Counted from the first letter of the stretch, positions 1 to 6,033 are shown. The stretch: DNA of 11,420 nucleotides from Clostridia bacterium (GCA_017935825.1 JAGBGW010000174.1:1-11420), one strand, 5' to 3'. The notes: generated by a model from the letters alone, not told the origin. Program-made: numbers and translations.

Positions 1-138
1 CTGACACTGTACGGTTTTGGAGGATCATTCCTCTAAAAACTTCAATAGACAACTTGTGGCAGGCTTGCTGTTTGTTGAAGAGCGGAACCTCGGATGAATA
101 GTCCGGGGATTTTCTGTTTTATACGGTAATTTTTTGTG
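1..138. other. Left-edge stretch without an assignable gene
   Basis: No gene is recognised here. In frame 1 the first 36 bases read as a possible C-terminal tail (LTLYGFGGSFL, stop at 34-36), so the end of an upstream gene is possible, but so short a fragment cannot be assigned. A weak hairpin (GAGGA/TCCTC, 20-33) overlaps that stop. The rest is AT-rich and ends in two terminator-like structures listed separately. Confidence 0.3.
88..120 (+). terminator. Possible intrinsic terminator of the upstream unit
   Basis: A seven-base stem, CCTCGGA (88-94) against TCCGGGG (102-108) with one G-T pair and a seven-base loop, is followed by a T-rich but interrupted tract (110-120). The tract is weaker than a classic one, so this may only support the hairpin just downstream. 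Confidence 0.4.
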
Positions 139-158
139 CAGCCTTCGGGCTGTTTTTT
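139..158 (+). terminator. Intrinsic terminator with TTCG tetraloop
   Basis: Stem CAGCC/GGCTG closes a TTCG tetraloop and runs directly into six T residues. It closes a transcription unit entering from the left and insulates the exoA promoter. Confidence 0.75.
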
Positions 159-184
159 GATTGTCCGATTTCCGTAACGCACGT

Positions 185-197
185 TTGTATGATACAA
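185..197. promoter_or_regulatory. Perfect palindrome over the exoA -35/spacer region
   Basis: TTGTAT-G-ATACAA is a perfect inverted repeat with 6-bp arms and a 1-bp centre, ending six bases before the -10 box. Its position suits a repressor or activator site. It does not resemble the Gram-positive LexA box (GAAC-N4-GTTC). Function is inferred from position only. Confidence 0.35.
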
Positions 198-203
198 TCA
201 TTT

Positions 204-209
204 TATAAT
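204..209 (+). promoter_or_regulatory. Promoter -10 box of exoA
   Basis: A perfect TATAAT lies 19 bases before the exoA start codon and just before the ribosome-binding site (GGAAGGGAG, 211-219). No good -35 hexamer is seen at the usual distance; that region is occupied by a palindrome (185-197). Confidence 0.55.
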
Positions 210-228
210 AGGAAGGGAGAGCGATTTT

Positions 229-981
229 ATGCGAATGATTTCCTGGAACGTCAACGGTCTTCGCGCCTGCATGGGCAAGGGTTGGCGTGACTTTTTTGAT
301 CGTATTGATGCGGACATTTTTGCACTGCAGGAGACGAAACTTCAGCCCGATCAGATCGAGCTGGAATTGCCCGGGTATTATATGTACTGGAACAGTGCTG
401 AAAAGAAAGGCTATTCCGGCACTGCTGTCTTTGCAAAGAAAGAACCTTTGTCCGTCACCTATGGCATCGGTATCGAGGAACACGACCATGAAGGCCGTGT
501 CATTACGCTAGAATATGAGGATTTTTATTTCATTACCTGCTATACCCCCAACTCCCAGAAGGAGCTTGTCAGACTTGACTACCGCATGCAATGGGAAGAT
601 AATTTCCTTGCTTATTTGAAAAAGCTGGATGAGAAAAAGCCCATTGTTCTTTGTGGTGATCTGAACGTGGCAAGACATAATATCGACCTGAAAAACCCTG
701 CATCCAACCATAAAAATGCAGGCTTCACAGACGAGGAACGCGCCAAAATGGAAGTTCTTCTGGAAAATGGCTTTACAGATACCTTCCGCAACCTTTATCC
801 CGACCGCGAGGGCGCTTACACCTGGTGGAGCTATATGTTCAAATCCCGCGAACGGAACGCAGGCTGGCGTATTGACTACTTCATCGTCTCCAACCGCCTT
901 GTACCCCACGTGCAGGACAGCATCATCCATGCCGATATCATGGGCAGCGACCATTGCCCTGTGGGTTTGATTTTGGAGTAA
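229..981 (+). CDS. exoA: Exodeoxyribonuclease III / class II AP endonuclease
   Basis: This 250-residue protein belongs to the ExoIII/ExoA family of the endonuclease-exonuclease-phosphatase fold. The family cuts DNA 5' of abasic sites in base-excision repair and trims 3' ends, using a divalent metal in the cytoplasm. Expected active-site motifs are present in order: N7 in SWNVNG, E35 in LQETKL, Y105 in CYTPN, D144 and N146 in CGDLN, D216 in WRIDYF, and the terminal GSDHCPV with D241 and H242. Length matches the Bacillus ExoA type (about 250 residues), so it appears complete. The ATG at 229 is preceded by GGAAGGGAG at good spacing and begins right at the conserved strand MRMISWNVNG. A -10 box lies at 204-209. 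No U-tract terminator follows; a palindromic repeat element starts about 30 bases after the stop. Confidence 0.95.
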   Translation: MRMISWNVNGLRACMGKGWRDFFDRIDADIFALQETKLQPDQIELELPGYYMYWNSAEKKGYSGTAVFAKKEPLSVTYGIGIEEHDHEGRVITLEYEDFYFITCYTPNSQKELVRLDYRMQWEDNFLAYLKKLDEKKPIVLCGDLNVARHNIDLKNPASNHKNAGFTDEERAKMEVLLENGFTDTFRNLYPDREGAYTWWSYMFKSRERNAGWRIDYFIVSNRLVPHVQDSIIHADIMGSDHCPVGLILE

Positions 982-1011
982 TTTTCGACTCAGATGTAAT
1001 TCCGACAGGCA

Positions 1012-1123
1012 CACCTCATCCGTCTGCTTCGCAGACACCTTCTCCTCAAGGAGAAGGCTTTGGGACAGTGAAAAAGGGCTTCCCCTTGAGGGGAAGCTGT
1101 CACCATAGGTGACTGATGAGGTG
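1012..1123. repeat. 112-bp palindromic repeat element with four hairpins
   Basis: The element is bounded by perfect 9-bp inverted ends, CACCTCATC (1012-1020) and GATGAGGTG (1115-1123). Between them are four hairpins: GTCTGC/GCAGAC (1022-1036), CCTTCTCC/GGAGAAGG (1038-1057), GCTTCCCC/GGGGAAGC (1078-1097) and GTCACC/GGTGAC (1099-1113). The two halves are diverged inverted copies of one another with the same hairpin order. The left half recurs after the next gene (1536-1583). The architecture resembles a MITE- or REP-like element. No transposase is seen, and no target duplication is obvious. Confidence 0.75.
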
Positions 1124-1149
1124 GAACAGCTTGATAATGGAGAAATGTT

Positions 1150-1512
1150 ATGAATAAAAACCATAACCCCAATCTGACATCAGTATCAAAAACACTTCGC
1201 AAGAATATGACGAAGGAGGAACGACATCTTTGGTATGATTTTCTGAAACAGCTACCGCAAACTGTGAATCGTCAAAAGGTGGTTGGGAATTACGTTGTGG
1301 ATTTCTATTGTGCATGTGCAAAGATTGCAATTGAACTGGATGGTTCGCAGCATTTTGGAGATGCGGGCAGGAACGCTGATGCGCAGCGTGATGCATATTT
1401 GTACTCAAAAGGAATTACGGTTTTGCGCTACAGCAATTTTGATGTAAATCAGAACTTTACAGGTGTTTGTGATGATATTATGCGACATATTGATGAGTCG
1501 TTTGGAAAATAA
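1150..1512 (+). CDS. DUF559 endonuclease-like protein
   Basis: This 120-residue protein matches the DUF559 family, small proteins with a Vsr/PD-(D/E)XK-like nuclease fold and no established cellular role. The family signature is clear: an N-terminal LRKNMTKEERHLWYDFL segment (16-32), then VVDFYC with D51, KIAIELDGSQH with E62, D64 and H68, the QRDAYL helix (79-84), and VLRYSNFDV (91-99). D51 and E62 are the likely metal-binding acids, so the nuclease core looks intact. ATG 1150 is preceded by a modest ribosome-binding site (TGGAGA, 1138-1143). The gene lies between two same-direction copies of a hairpin repeat (1012-1123 and 1536-1583), which suggests it travels as a cassette. No partner gene is adjacent. 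Substrate and role are unknown. Confidence 0.85.
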   Translation: MNKNHNPNLTSVSKTLRKNMTKEERHLWYDFLKQLPQTVNRQKVVGNYVVDFYCACAKIAIELDGSQHFGDAGRNADAQRDAYLYSKGITVLRYSNFDVNQNFTGVCDDIMRHIDESFGK

Positions 1513-1535
1513 CCAAGTAAAAACTTGAGCGATAA

Positions 1536-1583
1536 CACCTCATCCGTCTGCTATGCAGACACCTTCTCCTCAAGAAGAAGGCT
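1536..1583. repeat. Half copy of the 1012-1123 repeat element
   Basis: These 48 bases match 1012-1059 in the same orientation with three differences. Two differences fall in the loop of the first hairpin (TTC to TAT), leaving its stem GTCTGC/GCAGAC intact. The third turns a G into A in the second hairpin, making one mismatch. The right half of the element is missing here. With the full element upstream, it brackets the DUF559 gene. Confidence 0.75.
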
Positions 1584-1597
1584 TAAAAAGCATAGAT

Positions 1598-1635
1598 AAG
1601 AAAAAAGAGGACCTCTCGTTGAGAAGTCCTCTTTT
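1598..1635 (-). terminator. Terminator between DUF559 and yhaM genes, probably bidirectional
   Basis: The stem AAGAGGAC/GTCCTCTT (outer arms about 1605-1612 and 1626-1633) is flanked by A residues on the left and T residues on the right. On the minus strand it ends in a T-run just past the yhaM stop. On the plus strand it could also end the DUF559 transcript. Confidence 0.75.
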
Positions 1636-1645
1636 GCATTTGTGA

Positions 1646-2620
1646 TTATTCTTCTTCCACTTTGATCCTGCCGTGGTTGTACAGGCGACGGCGGTCAAGG
1701 GACCACACGGGCTGGGTGAAGTCGCCCACGGGTACGTCGGCCAGCTCATTGAACATGTTGAAAAGTCGTGCATCCAGCATGTCGATTTCACTGAGCGCCT
1801 CTGCTTCGGGGAACATGGGCAGCTTGGCTGCACCGTATTCAGGTTCGCCGTGATGGGAAATCAGCATGTGCTGCACCAGCATGGATTTTTCCTCATCAAT
1901 GCCCAGCTCTTTGCAAGCCTCAGCCACCCACTGGGCGCCCATGACAAGGTGTCCCAGCAGCTGACCTGCTGCGGAATATCCCGACGCAAGACCGCTTTGT
2001 GCAATTTCCAGTTCCTTGGTCTTGGCGATGTCGTGCAAAATCGCGCCGCAGAGCAGAAGGTCACGATCCAGTGCGGGATAGACCTCACACACGCGCACTG
2101 CCAGCTCCGTCAGTGTGCAGGTGTGGAACAGCAGTCCGCCGCGCTGTGCGTGGTGCAGCTTCAGTGCCGCAGGATAGCACAGGATCAGAAGTTTGTGGGT
2201 GGACAAAAGATGGCAGGTCAGAAGTTTCAGGTCCTCATCCTTGAAACTTTGTGCCAGAGAGAACAACCGCTCGTACATCTCATTGGTGTTTTCAGGGGCA
2301 CTGGGCACCAGATCCTCCATGGGAACATTGTCCTCGGGCGTGGCTTTTCTGATCTGATCCACCGTCAGCTGTTCCGAACCCTGCCACTGGGTGATACGGC
2401 CGCGGACCTTGATGATGTCACCGGTACGATAGGTGCCGTGCTGCTCGGGTTTATAGTCCCAAAGTTTTGCGTTGATCTCGCCTGCGTTGTCGCCAAGTGC
2501 CATATTCAGGTAGGGATTGCCTGCACTGCTTTTTTTGATTTCAATATTACGAATGACGCAAAAGCCCTCGGTCCTGCCGGTCTGTGCATTTGCGTTGATG
2601 GATAATGCGATTCGACCCAT
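1646..2620 (-). CDS. yhaM: 3'-5' exoribonuclease YhaM (OB fold plus HD domain)
   Basis: This 324-residue protein is close in layout and length to Bacillus YhaM (about 314 residues), a 3'-5' exoribonuclease acting on RNA ends and, in some reports, single-stranded DNA. Residues about 16-95 form the OB-fold nucleic-acid-binding domain (GEINAKLWDY at 47-56). A linker leads to the HD metal-dependent phosphohydrolase domain from about 155. It carries H166 in GGLLFHT, the H196-D197 pair in GAILHDIAK, H224 in LLGHL, H256-H257 in ISHHGEPEYG and D280 in SEIDMLDA. The start at 2620 is chosen because GGAG lies 8 bases upstream and MGRIALSI begins the conserved region. A longer in-frame reading to 2761 would add 47 unconserved residues spanning the promoter. 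It is divergent from the HAD gene and convergent with the DUF559 gene. Confidence 0.93.
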   Translation of the reverse strand: MGRIALSINANAQTGRTEGFCVIRNIEIKKSSAGNPYLNMALGDNAGEINAKLWDYKPEQHGTYRTGDIIKVRGRITQWQGSEQLTVDQIRKATPEDNVPMEDLVPSAPENTNEMYERLFSLAQSFKDEDLKLLTCHLLSTHKLLILCYPAALKLHHAQRGGLLFHTCTLTELAVRVCEVYPALDRDLLLCGAILHDIAKTKELEIAQSGLASGYSAAGQLLGHLVMGAQWVAEACKELGIDEEKSMLVQHMLISHHGEPEYGAAKLPMFPEAEALSEIDMLDARLFNMFNELADVPVGDFTQPVWSLDRRRLYNHGRIKVEEE

Positions 2621-2657
2621 TGTAATTGCTCCTTTTTTGCATGCAATTGATAAAATT

Positions 2658-2686
2658 ATTATATCGTATTTGACTATGTTTTCCAA
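2658..2686 (-). promoter_or_regulatory. yhaM promoter
   Basis: On the minus strand, TTGGAA (-35, 2686-2681) and a perfect TATAAT (-10, 2663-2658) are separated by 17 bases. The -10 box lies about 38 bases before the chosen start, confirming that the longer upstream reading is not the real N-terminus. Confidence 0.75.
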
Positions 2687-2713
2687 GTGCGGCAAATGTC
2701 GTAGTCCGGCGCA

Positions 2714-2742
2714 TTGACAAGAATGGTTTCCCGTGTTAGTGT
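2714..2742 (+). promoter_or_regulatory. Promoter of the HAD phosphatase gene
   Basis: A consensus TTGACA (2714-2719) is followed after 17 bases by TAGTGT (2737-2742), with a TG one base upstream forming an extended -10. It points away from the yhaM promoter, so the two genes share this divergent intergenic region. Confidence 0.6.
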
Positions 2743-2750
2743 GAACGTAG

Positions 2751-2762
2751 AATGAATTCATT
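2751..2762. promoter_or_regulatory. 12-bp palindrome in the HAD gene leader
   Basis: AATGAATTCATT is a perfect palindrome just after the expected transcription start and just before the ribosome-binding site. It could be an operator. AT-rich palindromes of this length also arise by chance, so confidence is low. Confidence 0.25.
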
Positions 2763-2782
2763 CATTTGGAGGATAAGACAAC

Positions 2783-3442
2783 ATGTATAAACTTTGTGTA
2801 TTCGACCTGGACGGCACCCTCGTCAACACCATCGCAGACATCGCATTTGCTGCAAACTATGCGCTGGAAAAGCTGGGCTATCCCACCTGCGAGGAAGATT
2901 CCTACCGTTATAAGATCGGCAACGGCATGCGCATGATCTGCAAGCGTGCCATGCCCGAAGAAGCAGGCAACGATGATGCCAAGCTGGACGAGATGGTGGC
3001 GATTTACAATGAATACTATAAGGCACACTGCTGCGACAGAAGCAAGTGCTACCCCGGCATCATCGAGCTGGTGGCAAAGCTTCGTGCTGCAGGCGTCACC
3101 TGCGCCATTATCTCCAACAAACCTCATCCCCAGACCCTGATCGTACTGGAGACCCTTTTCAAAGAAGACGACTTTGCCTATGTGGAAGGTCAGTCCGACC
3201 GCTTCCCCAGAAAGCCCGATACCACCGTCATCGAGGACTGCATGGCAAAGCTTGGCTTTACCAAGGAGGAGACTGTGTACGTCGGTGACTCCGATGTGGA
3301 TATGATCTTTGCAAACAACGCAGGCGTTGCCGGTATCGGCGCATCCTGGGGTTTCCGCGGTCGTGAGGAGCTGGAAGGTTCCAAGGCAACCGTCATCGCA
3401 GAGACCGCTGATGACATCTATAACTTCGTCATGGGTAAATAA
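2783..3442 (+). CDS. HAD-family hydrolase, phosphoglycolate phosphatase-like
   Basis: This 219-residue protein is a haloacid-dehalogenase phosphatase of the Gph/PGP group, cytoplasmic enzymes that remove phosphate from small metabolites through an aspartyl-phosphate intermediate. All four HAD motifs are visible: motif I FDLDGTLVNT with nucleophile D8 and D10, motif II IISNKP with S111, motif III K144 in RFPRKPDT, and motif IV VYVGDSDVDM with D169 and D173. Residues about 15-90 form the helical cap. Length is normal for the group. The ATG at 2783 follows a good ribosome-binding site (TGGAGGA). Family members differ widely in substrate, so phosphoglycolate is a guess; 5'-nucleotides, pyrophosphate or sugar phosphates are possible. 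It has its own promoter and is not clearly linked to the neighbours. Confidence 0.88.
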   Translation: MYKLCVFDLDGTLVNTIADIAFAANYALEKLGYPTCEEDSYRYKIGNGMRMICKRAMPEEAGNDDAKLDEMVAIYNEYYKAHCCDRSKCYPGIIELVAKLRAAGVTCAIISNKPHPQTLIVLETLFKEDDFAYVEGQSDRFPRKPDTTVIEDCMAKLGFTKEETVYVGDSDVDMIFANNAGVAGIGASWGFRGREELEGSKATVIAETADDIYNFVMGK

Positions 3443-3458
3443 TTGCCGAAAAAAGGGA

Positions 3459-3487
3459 TTGCTTCAACCCTTGTATAAAGATATAAT
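3459..3487 (+). promoter_or_regulatory. Promoter of the zinc-ribbon/DUF805 gene
   Basis: TTGCTT (-35, 3459-3464) and a perfect TATAAT (-10, 3482-3487) are 17 bases apart. It lies just after the HAD gene stop, so the DUF805 gene can be transcribed alone. Confidence 0.65.
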
Positions 3488-3501
3488 TAAATCGACACAA
3501 A

Positions 3502-3522
3502 GATATGGCGAGTTGCTATATC
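3502..3522 (+). promoter_or_regulatory. Hairpin in the DUF805 gene leader
   Basis: GATATGGC (3502-3509) pairs with GCTATATC (3515-3522), including one G-U pair, around a five-base loop. It sits near the expected 5' end of the mRNA and upstream of the ribosome-binding site (GGAGG, 3537-3541). It may stabilise the 5' end. A regulatory role is not shown. Confidence 0.3.
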
Positions 3523-3549
3523 AAGAAATAATACATGGAGGAAATCTAT

Positions 3550-4086
3550 ATGTTTTGTGCAAATTGCGGTTCTCAGATCGCAGACGGTGCAGTTTTCTGC
3601 CCCAATTGCGGTCAGGCAACTGCCCAGCAGGCAGCTGCCCAGCAGGCAGCTGCACCCCAGCAGCCTGTGTATGAAGCTCCTCAGCAGACTTATCAGGCAC
3701 CTCAGTACCAGGCTCCTCAGCAGAGCTATCAGGCTCCTCAGTATGGCGGCGCAATGCCTCCCGTACGTCCTGTCACCTTCGGCGAAGCAATCAAGAACTT
3801 CTTTACTCAGTATGCAACCTTCTCCGGTCGTGCAACCCGTGCAGAATACTGGTATATGTTCCTTTTGAACTTCCTCGTAGGAATGATTCCCGTGGTCGGT
3901 TACATCTGGGCACTGGGTACTTTTATCCCCAGCCTTGCAATTGCATGGCGCCGTCTGCACGACGTCGGCAAGAGTGGTGCTTACTACTTCATGAACTTCA
4001 TTCCCCTTGTTGGCTGGATCTTCTATCTGGTTGCAGTTTGCAAAGAGAGCGAAGGCGACAACCAGTATGGTCCTCGCAAAATCTAA
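3550..4086 (+). CDS. Zinc-ribbon DUF805 membrane protein
   Basis: This 178-residue protein has three parts. Residues 3-20 form a zinc ribbon (CANC then CPNC; C3, C6, C17, C20). Residues about 23-70 are a linker rich in Gln, Ala, Pro and Tyr with APQ/YQAPQ repeats. Residues about 78-178 are a DUF805 domain, a small integral-membrane family of unknown function. Its hallmarks are FSGRATRAEYW (91-101), PSLAIAWRRLHDVGKSG (127-143) and NQYGP (171-175). The membrane segments are about 102-126 and 146-163. The part between RAEYW and the RRLHD motif looks shorter than is usual in the family. ATG 3550 is chosen over 3535 because 3535 overlaps the ribosome-binding site and would place five extra residues before the ribbon. 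It has its own promoter and a strong terminator. Role unknown. Confidence 0.88.
   Translation: MFCANCGSQIADGAVFCPNCGQATAQQAAAQQAAAPQQPVYEAPQQTYQAPQYQAPQQSYQAPQYGGAMPPVRPVTFGEAIKNFFTQYATFSGRATRAEYWYMFLLNFLVGMIPVVGYIWALGTFIPSLAIAWRRLHDVGKSGAYYFMNFIPLVGWIFYLVAVCKESEGDNQYGPRKI
3621..3650 (+). repeat. Perfect 15-bp tandem duplication within the DUF805 gene
   Basis: The same 15-base unit (TGCCCAGCAGGCAGC) occurs twice head to tail at 3621-3635 and 3636-3650, keeping the frame and encoding AQQAA-type residues. Degenerate CAG/GCT/CCT-rich repeats continue to about 3750 and encode the YQAPQ repeats. Confidence 0.8.
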
Positions 4087-4100
4087 GTTTTGAAATGGAA

Positions 4101-4128
4101 AGCAGTCGGTTTTTCCGACTGCTTTTTT
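4101..4128 (+). terminator. Terminator after the DUF805 gene
   Basis: A nine-base perfect stem AGCAGTCGG/CCGACTGCT (4101-4109, 4115-4123) with a T5 loop is followed by a six-T run. It separates this gene from tspO. Confidence 0.9.
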
Positions 4129-4179
4129 GTATATCCAAAAAGCTTGCGGCATATCCTAAAGCAGAAGTGGAGGAGTTGC

Positions 4180-4659
4180 ATGACAAAGCTTTGGAGAAAT
4201 ATCGTATCACTTGTGGCATCTGTCGCCATCGCCGAAGGGGCAGGACTGATTTCGGGTCTTCTGGCAGGCGATATTGGGGAAATCTACAAAACACTGAAAC
4301 AACCGCCGCTTGCACCAAACGGCATCGTATTTCCCATCGTGTGGGTCATCCTGTATGCTTTGATGGGGGTGGCGGCTTGGCTTGTGTATATTGCGGAGGA
4401 TGACCCGGCACAAAAGCATCAGGCCATTCGGGGCTACTGGATGCAGCTTCTGATCAATTTTGTGTGGCCCATCGTCTTTTTCCGTTTCGGTGCTTACTGG
4501 GCTGCGGCGTGGATGCTGGGCGGATTGATCTTCCTTGTGTGGGAATGCCTGCTGCAATTCAAAAACATTCGTCCGTGGGCCGGGTATCTTTTGCTTCCTT
4601 ATATGGCTTGGCTTTTGTTTGCGTTGTATCTGAACATCGGTACAGCAATTTTAAATTAA
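4180..4659 (+). CDS. tspO: TspO/MBR family membrane protein
   Basis: This 159-residue protein is a TspO/MBR (tryptophan-rich sensory protein, peripheral benzodiazepine receptor) homologue, a five-helix membrane protein that binds porphyrins and related ligands. Its exact role in clostridia is unsettled. Visible features are the N-terminal helix (about 6-28) and the family signature QPPLAPNGIVFPIVWVILY (41-59) leading into helix 2. QLLINFVWPIVFF (89-101) and the tryptophan-bearing helix with WECLLQF (121-127) follow. The C-terminal LLPYMAWLLFALYLN (138-152) is the typical ending. Length is normal. The ATG at 4180 has GTGGAGGAG at proper spacing; an in-frame reading from 4090 would start inside the preceding terminator region. 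It converges on the exporter operon through a shared terminator. Confidence 0.92.
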   Translation: MTKLWRNIVSLVASVAIAEGAGLISGLLAGDIGEIYKTLKQPPLAPNGIVFPIVWVILYALMGVAAWLVYIAEDDPAQKHQAIRGYWMQLLINFVWPIVFFRFGAYWAAAWMLGGLIFLVWECLLQFKNIRPWAGYLLLPYMAWLLFALYLNIGTAILN

Positions 4660-4690
4660 AAAAGAAGAGGCAGTTTGCCTCTTCTTTTTA
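4658..4690. terminator. Bidirectional terminator between tspO and the exporter operon
   Basis: The stem AAAGAAGAGGCA/TGCCTCTTCTTT has a three-base loop (4673-4675), A residues on the left and T residues on the right. It overlaps the tspO stop (4657-4659) and the minus-strand stop (4690-4688), serving both converging genes. Confidence 0.88.
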
Positions 4691-5107
4691 CTTTACCTCT
4701 TTTTTCGCCAATGGAAAGGCGGAGCCTGCCACGATGCCGATGGCAAGTGCCAGTGCGATGGTCAGAACCTGCATCACCCTTGCAGAAAATGCAGGGATGT
4801 CCTGCTGCATCAGGTAATATGCGCAGTAGTAGATGCCTGCACCGGGTACAAGGGGGAAGATTGCCGATACAAGGAATGTCAGCGACGGGGTCTTCAATAA
4901 GTACGCAAGCGCACGGCTTGACAGCATTAAAAGGAATGCTGCGCAGACGTGGGCAAGAAACAGTGTCGTCGCATCCGTGAGTAGATTGCAAAGTACATAG
5001 CAAAGTCCGCCACAGATACCGCAATATGCGATGGCTTTCCTTGGCGCGTGCATGATAACTGCCACTGCTGCGGAACCGATCGCCGCAAAGATCAAATCAC
5101 GAATCAC
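4688..5107 (-). CDS. Threonine/serine exporter small subunit (ThrE_2, DUF3815-like)
   Basis: This 139-residue, very hydrophobic protein fits the small half of split ThrE-type exporters, about 140-150 residues with four or five membrane helices. Helices are seen at about 4-20, 26-43, 47-68, 76-99 and 112-132. The motif FPLVPGAGIYY (84-94) matches the PLVPG motif of the large partner, as expected for two related transmembrane modules. The GTG at 5107 is chosen as start because it overlaps the upstream stop as GTGA and has GGGAGG about nine bases before it. A longer in-frame reading would run well inside the upstream gene and add 35 uncharacteristic residues. It is translationally coupled to the large subunit. 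The substrate is inferred from the ThrE family only. Confidence 0.85.
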   Translation of the reverse strand: MIRDLIFAAIGSAAVAVIMHAPRKAIAYCGICGGLCYVLCNLLTDATTLFLAHVCAAFLLMLSSRALAYLLKTPSLTFLVSAIFPLVPGAGIYYCAYYLMQQDIPAFSARVMQVLTIALALAIGIVAGSAFPLAKKEVK

Positions 5108-5874
5108 AGCACCACACCTCCCAAAAGAGAAAATACCGACATTGCGCCGTACACGCCAAGGGCGATGCAGACACCGGTCAAAATGGCGTCCAGGATGTGG
5201 ATCAATCCGCACAGATAGTCGCCGCCGATGGCTTCACGCAGACCACTTGTGAAGGCAAACCCGGGTACCAGCGGCATGATGGAGCCGATGATGACGGGGT
5301 TGACCTGCAGTGCAGGATAAATCAACTGACATACACATGCCACCAACGTCGCCAAAGCACCGCCGATGAAGCAGTTGCCAAAGCGCATGCTGTGCCGTGC
5401 AACGAAAAACTGATAACACTGCAAAAGTGTGCCTGCGACAAATGCGCAGAGCCACTCTGCAAGACCGCCGCCAAACAGGCAGGCAAAGGCGGACGTTGCA
5501 ATGCCGCAAAACAGAATGTGAACGATTTTCTTTGCATAGGTCTTTTTCTTTATCGCCTGCAGCGCATCCAAAGCCTCCTGCGGATCGATCTTATGTTCTG
5601 CGATATTGCGGGAAAGGCTGTTGATTTCATCGATGCGGGAAAGATTGACCGAACCAAGCGGCACGTTGCGTACGATGCTTTGTGCACGCTCCGTCCCTTC
5701 GCAGATGGATGCAAAAATACCGTTGGAGAGCACGAACACATTGGCATCATCCACGTCGTATGCCTTCAATATGTGCAGCATGGTCTCCTGCACGCGGAAA
5801 ATTTCTGCGCCGTTTTGTAAAAGAAGTTCTCCTGCAACGCTTGCCGTCTGCAGGATCTTCGCACTGTCGTACAA
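5104..5874 (-). CDS. Threonine/serine exporter large subunit (ThrE, DUF1212-like)
   Basis: This 256-residue protein is the large half of a split ThrE-type exporter, a cytoplasmic-membrane system named for threonine and serine efflux in Corynebacterium. Residues 1-110 form the soluble N-terminal domain (GELLLQNGAEIFRVQETM at 15-32, FVLSNGIFASI at 47-57). Residues from about 115 carry the membrane helices, with IMPLVPGFAFTSGLREAIGG at 199-218. TTG at 5874 is chosen as start because AAGGAGG lies eight bases upstream. The next in-frame ATG upstream (5934) lies within the promoter region and would add 20 residues before the conserved YDSAKILQTA. Its stop overlaps the small-subunit start by GTGA. 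Together they form the only clear operon here. Confidence 0.88.
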   Translation of the reverse strand: MYDSAKILQTASVAGELLLQNGAEIFRVQETMLHILKAYDVDDANVFVLSNGIFASICEGTERAQSIVRNVPLGSVNLSRIDEINSLSRNIAEHKIDPQEALDALQAIKKKTYAKKIVHILFCGIATSAFACLFGGGLAEWLCAFVAGTLLQCYQFFVARHSMRFGNCFIGGALATLVACVCQLIYPALQVNPVIIGSIMPLVPGFAFTSGLREAIGGDYLCGLIHILDAILTGVCIALGVYGAMSVFSLLGGVVL

Positions 5875-5897
5875 TGGGATTGCCTCCTTTTTGGACA

Positions 5898-5915
5898 ATA
5901 CTGTTATGATAGTAT
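5898..5915. promoter_or_regulatory. Inverted repeat enclosing the exporter -10 box
   Basis: ATACT (5898-5902) and AGTAT (5911-5915) form a perfect 5-bp inverted repeat with an eight-base spacer. The repeat spans the -10 box, where a repressor would block initiation. It is short, so it may be chance. Confidence 0.3.
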
Positions 5916-5934
5916 ACAAAATACCTGCATGCAA
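5906..5934 (-). promoter_or_regulatory. Exporter operon promoter
   Basis: On the minus strand TTGCAT (-35, 5934-5929) and TATCAT (-10, 5911-5906) are 17 bases apart. The placement upstream of the TTG start at 5874 supports that start over the ATG at 5934. Confidence 0.55.
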
Positions 5935-5984
5935 GAATAAACGCGAAATTCACCACATGAAATTGTAAAACCCTTTTGAAGAAT

Positions 5985-6017
5985 AAGAAAACGACCTGTG
6001 TGTATAGCACAGGTCGT
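5985..6017 (-). terminator. Terminator of the LacI-family gene
   Basis: The perfect ten-base stem ACGACCTGTG/CACAGGTCGT (5991-6000, 6008-6017) has a seven-base loop. On the minus strand it is followed by TTTTCTT. It begins about 17 bases past the LacI stop and separates it from the exporter operon. Confidence 0.85.
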
Positions 6018-6033
6018 TCTGTTTTATGGAGAA

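Noticed and set aside
1012..1583. CRISPR-like array
   Set aside because: There are only two unequal copies about 500 bases apart with a gene between them, no regular spacers and no cas gene. It fits a dispersed repeat element, not a CRISPR.
1673..2605. Long plus-strand reading frame of 310 codons opposite yhaM
   Set aside because: It is antisense to a gene with clear OB-fold and HD motifs. It has no family resemblance and a His/Gln/Cys-rich composition typical of antisense frames.
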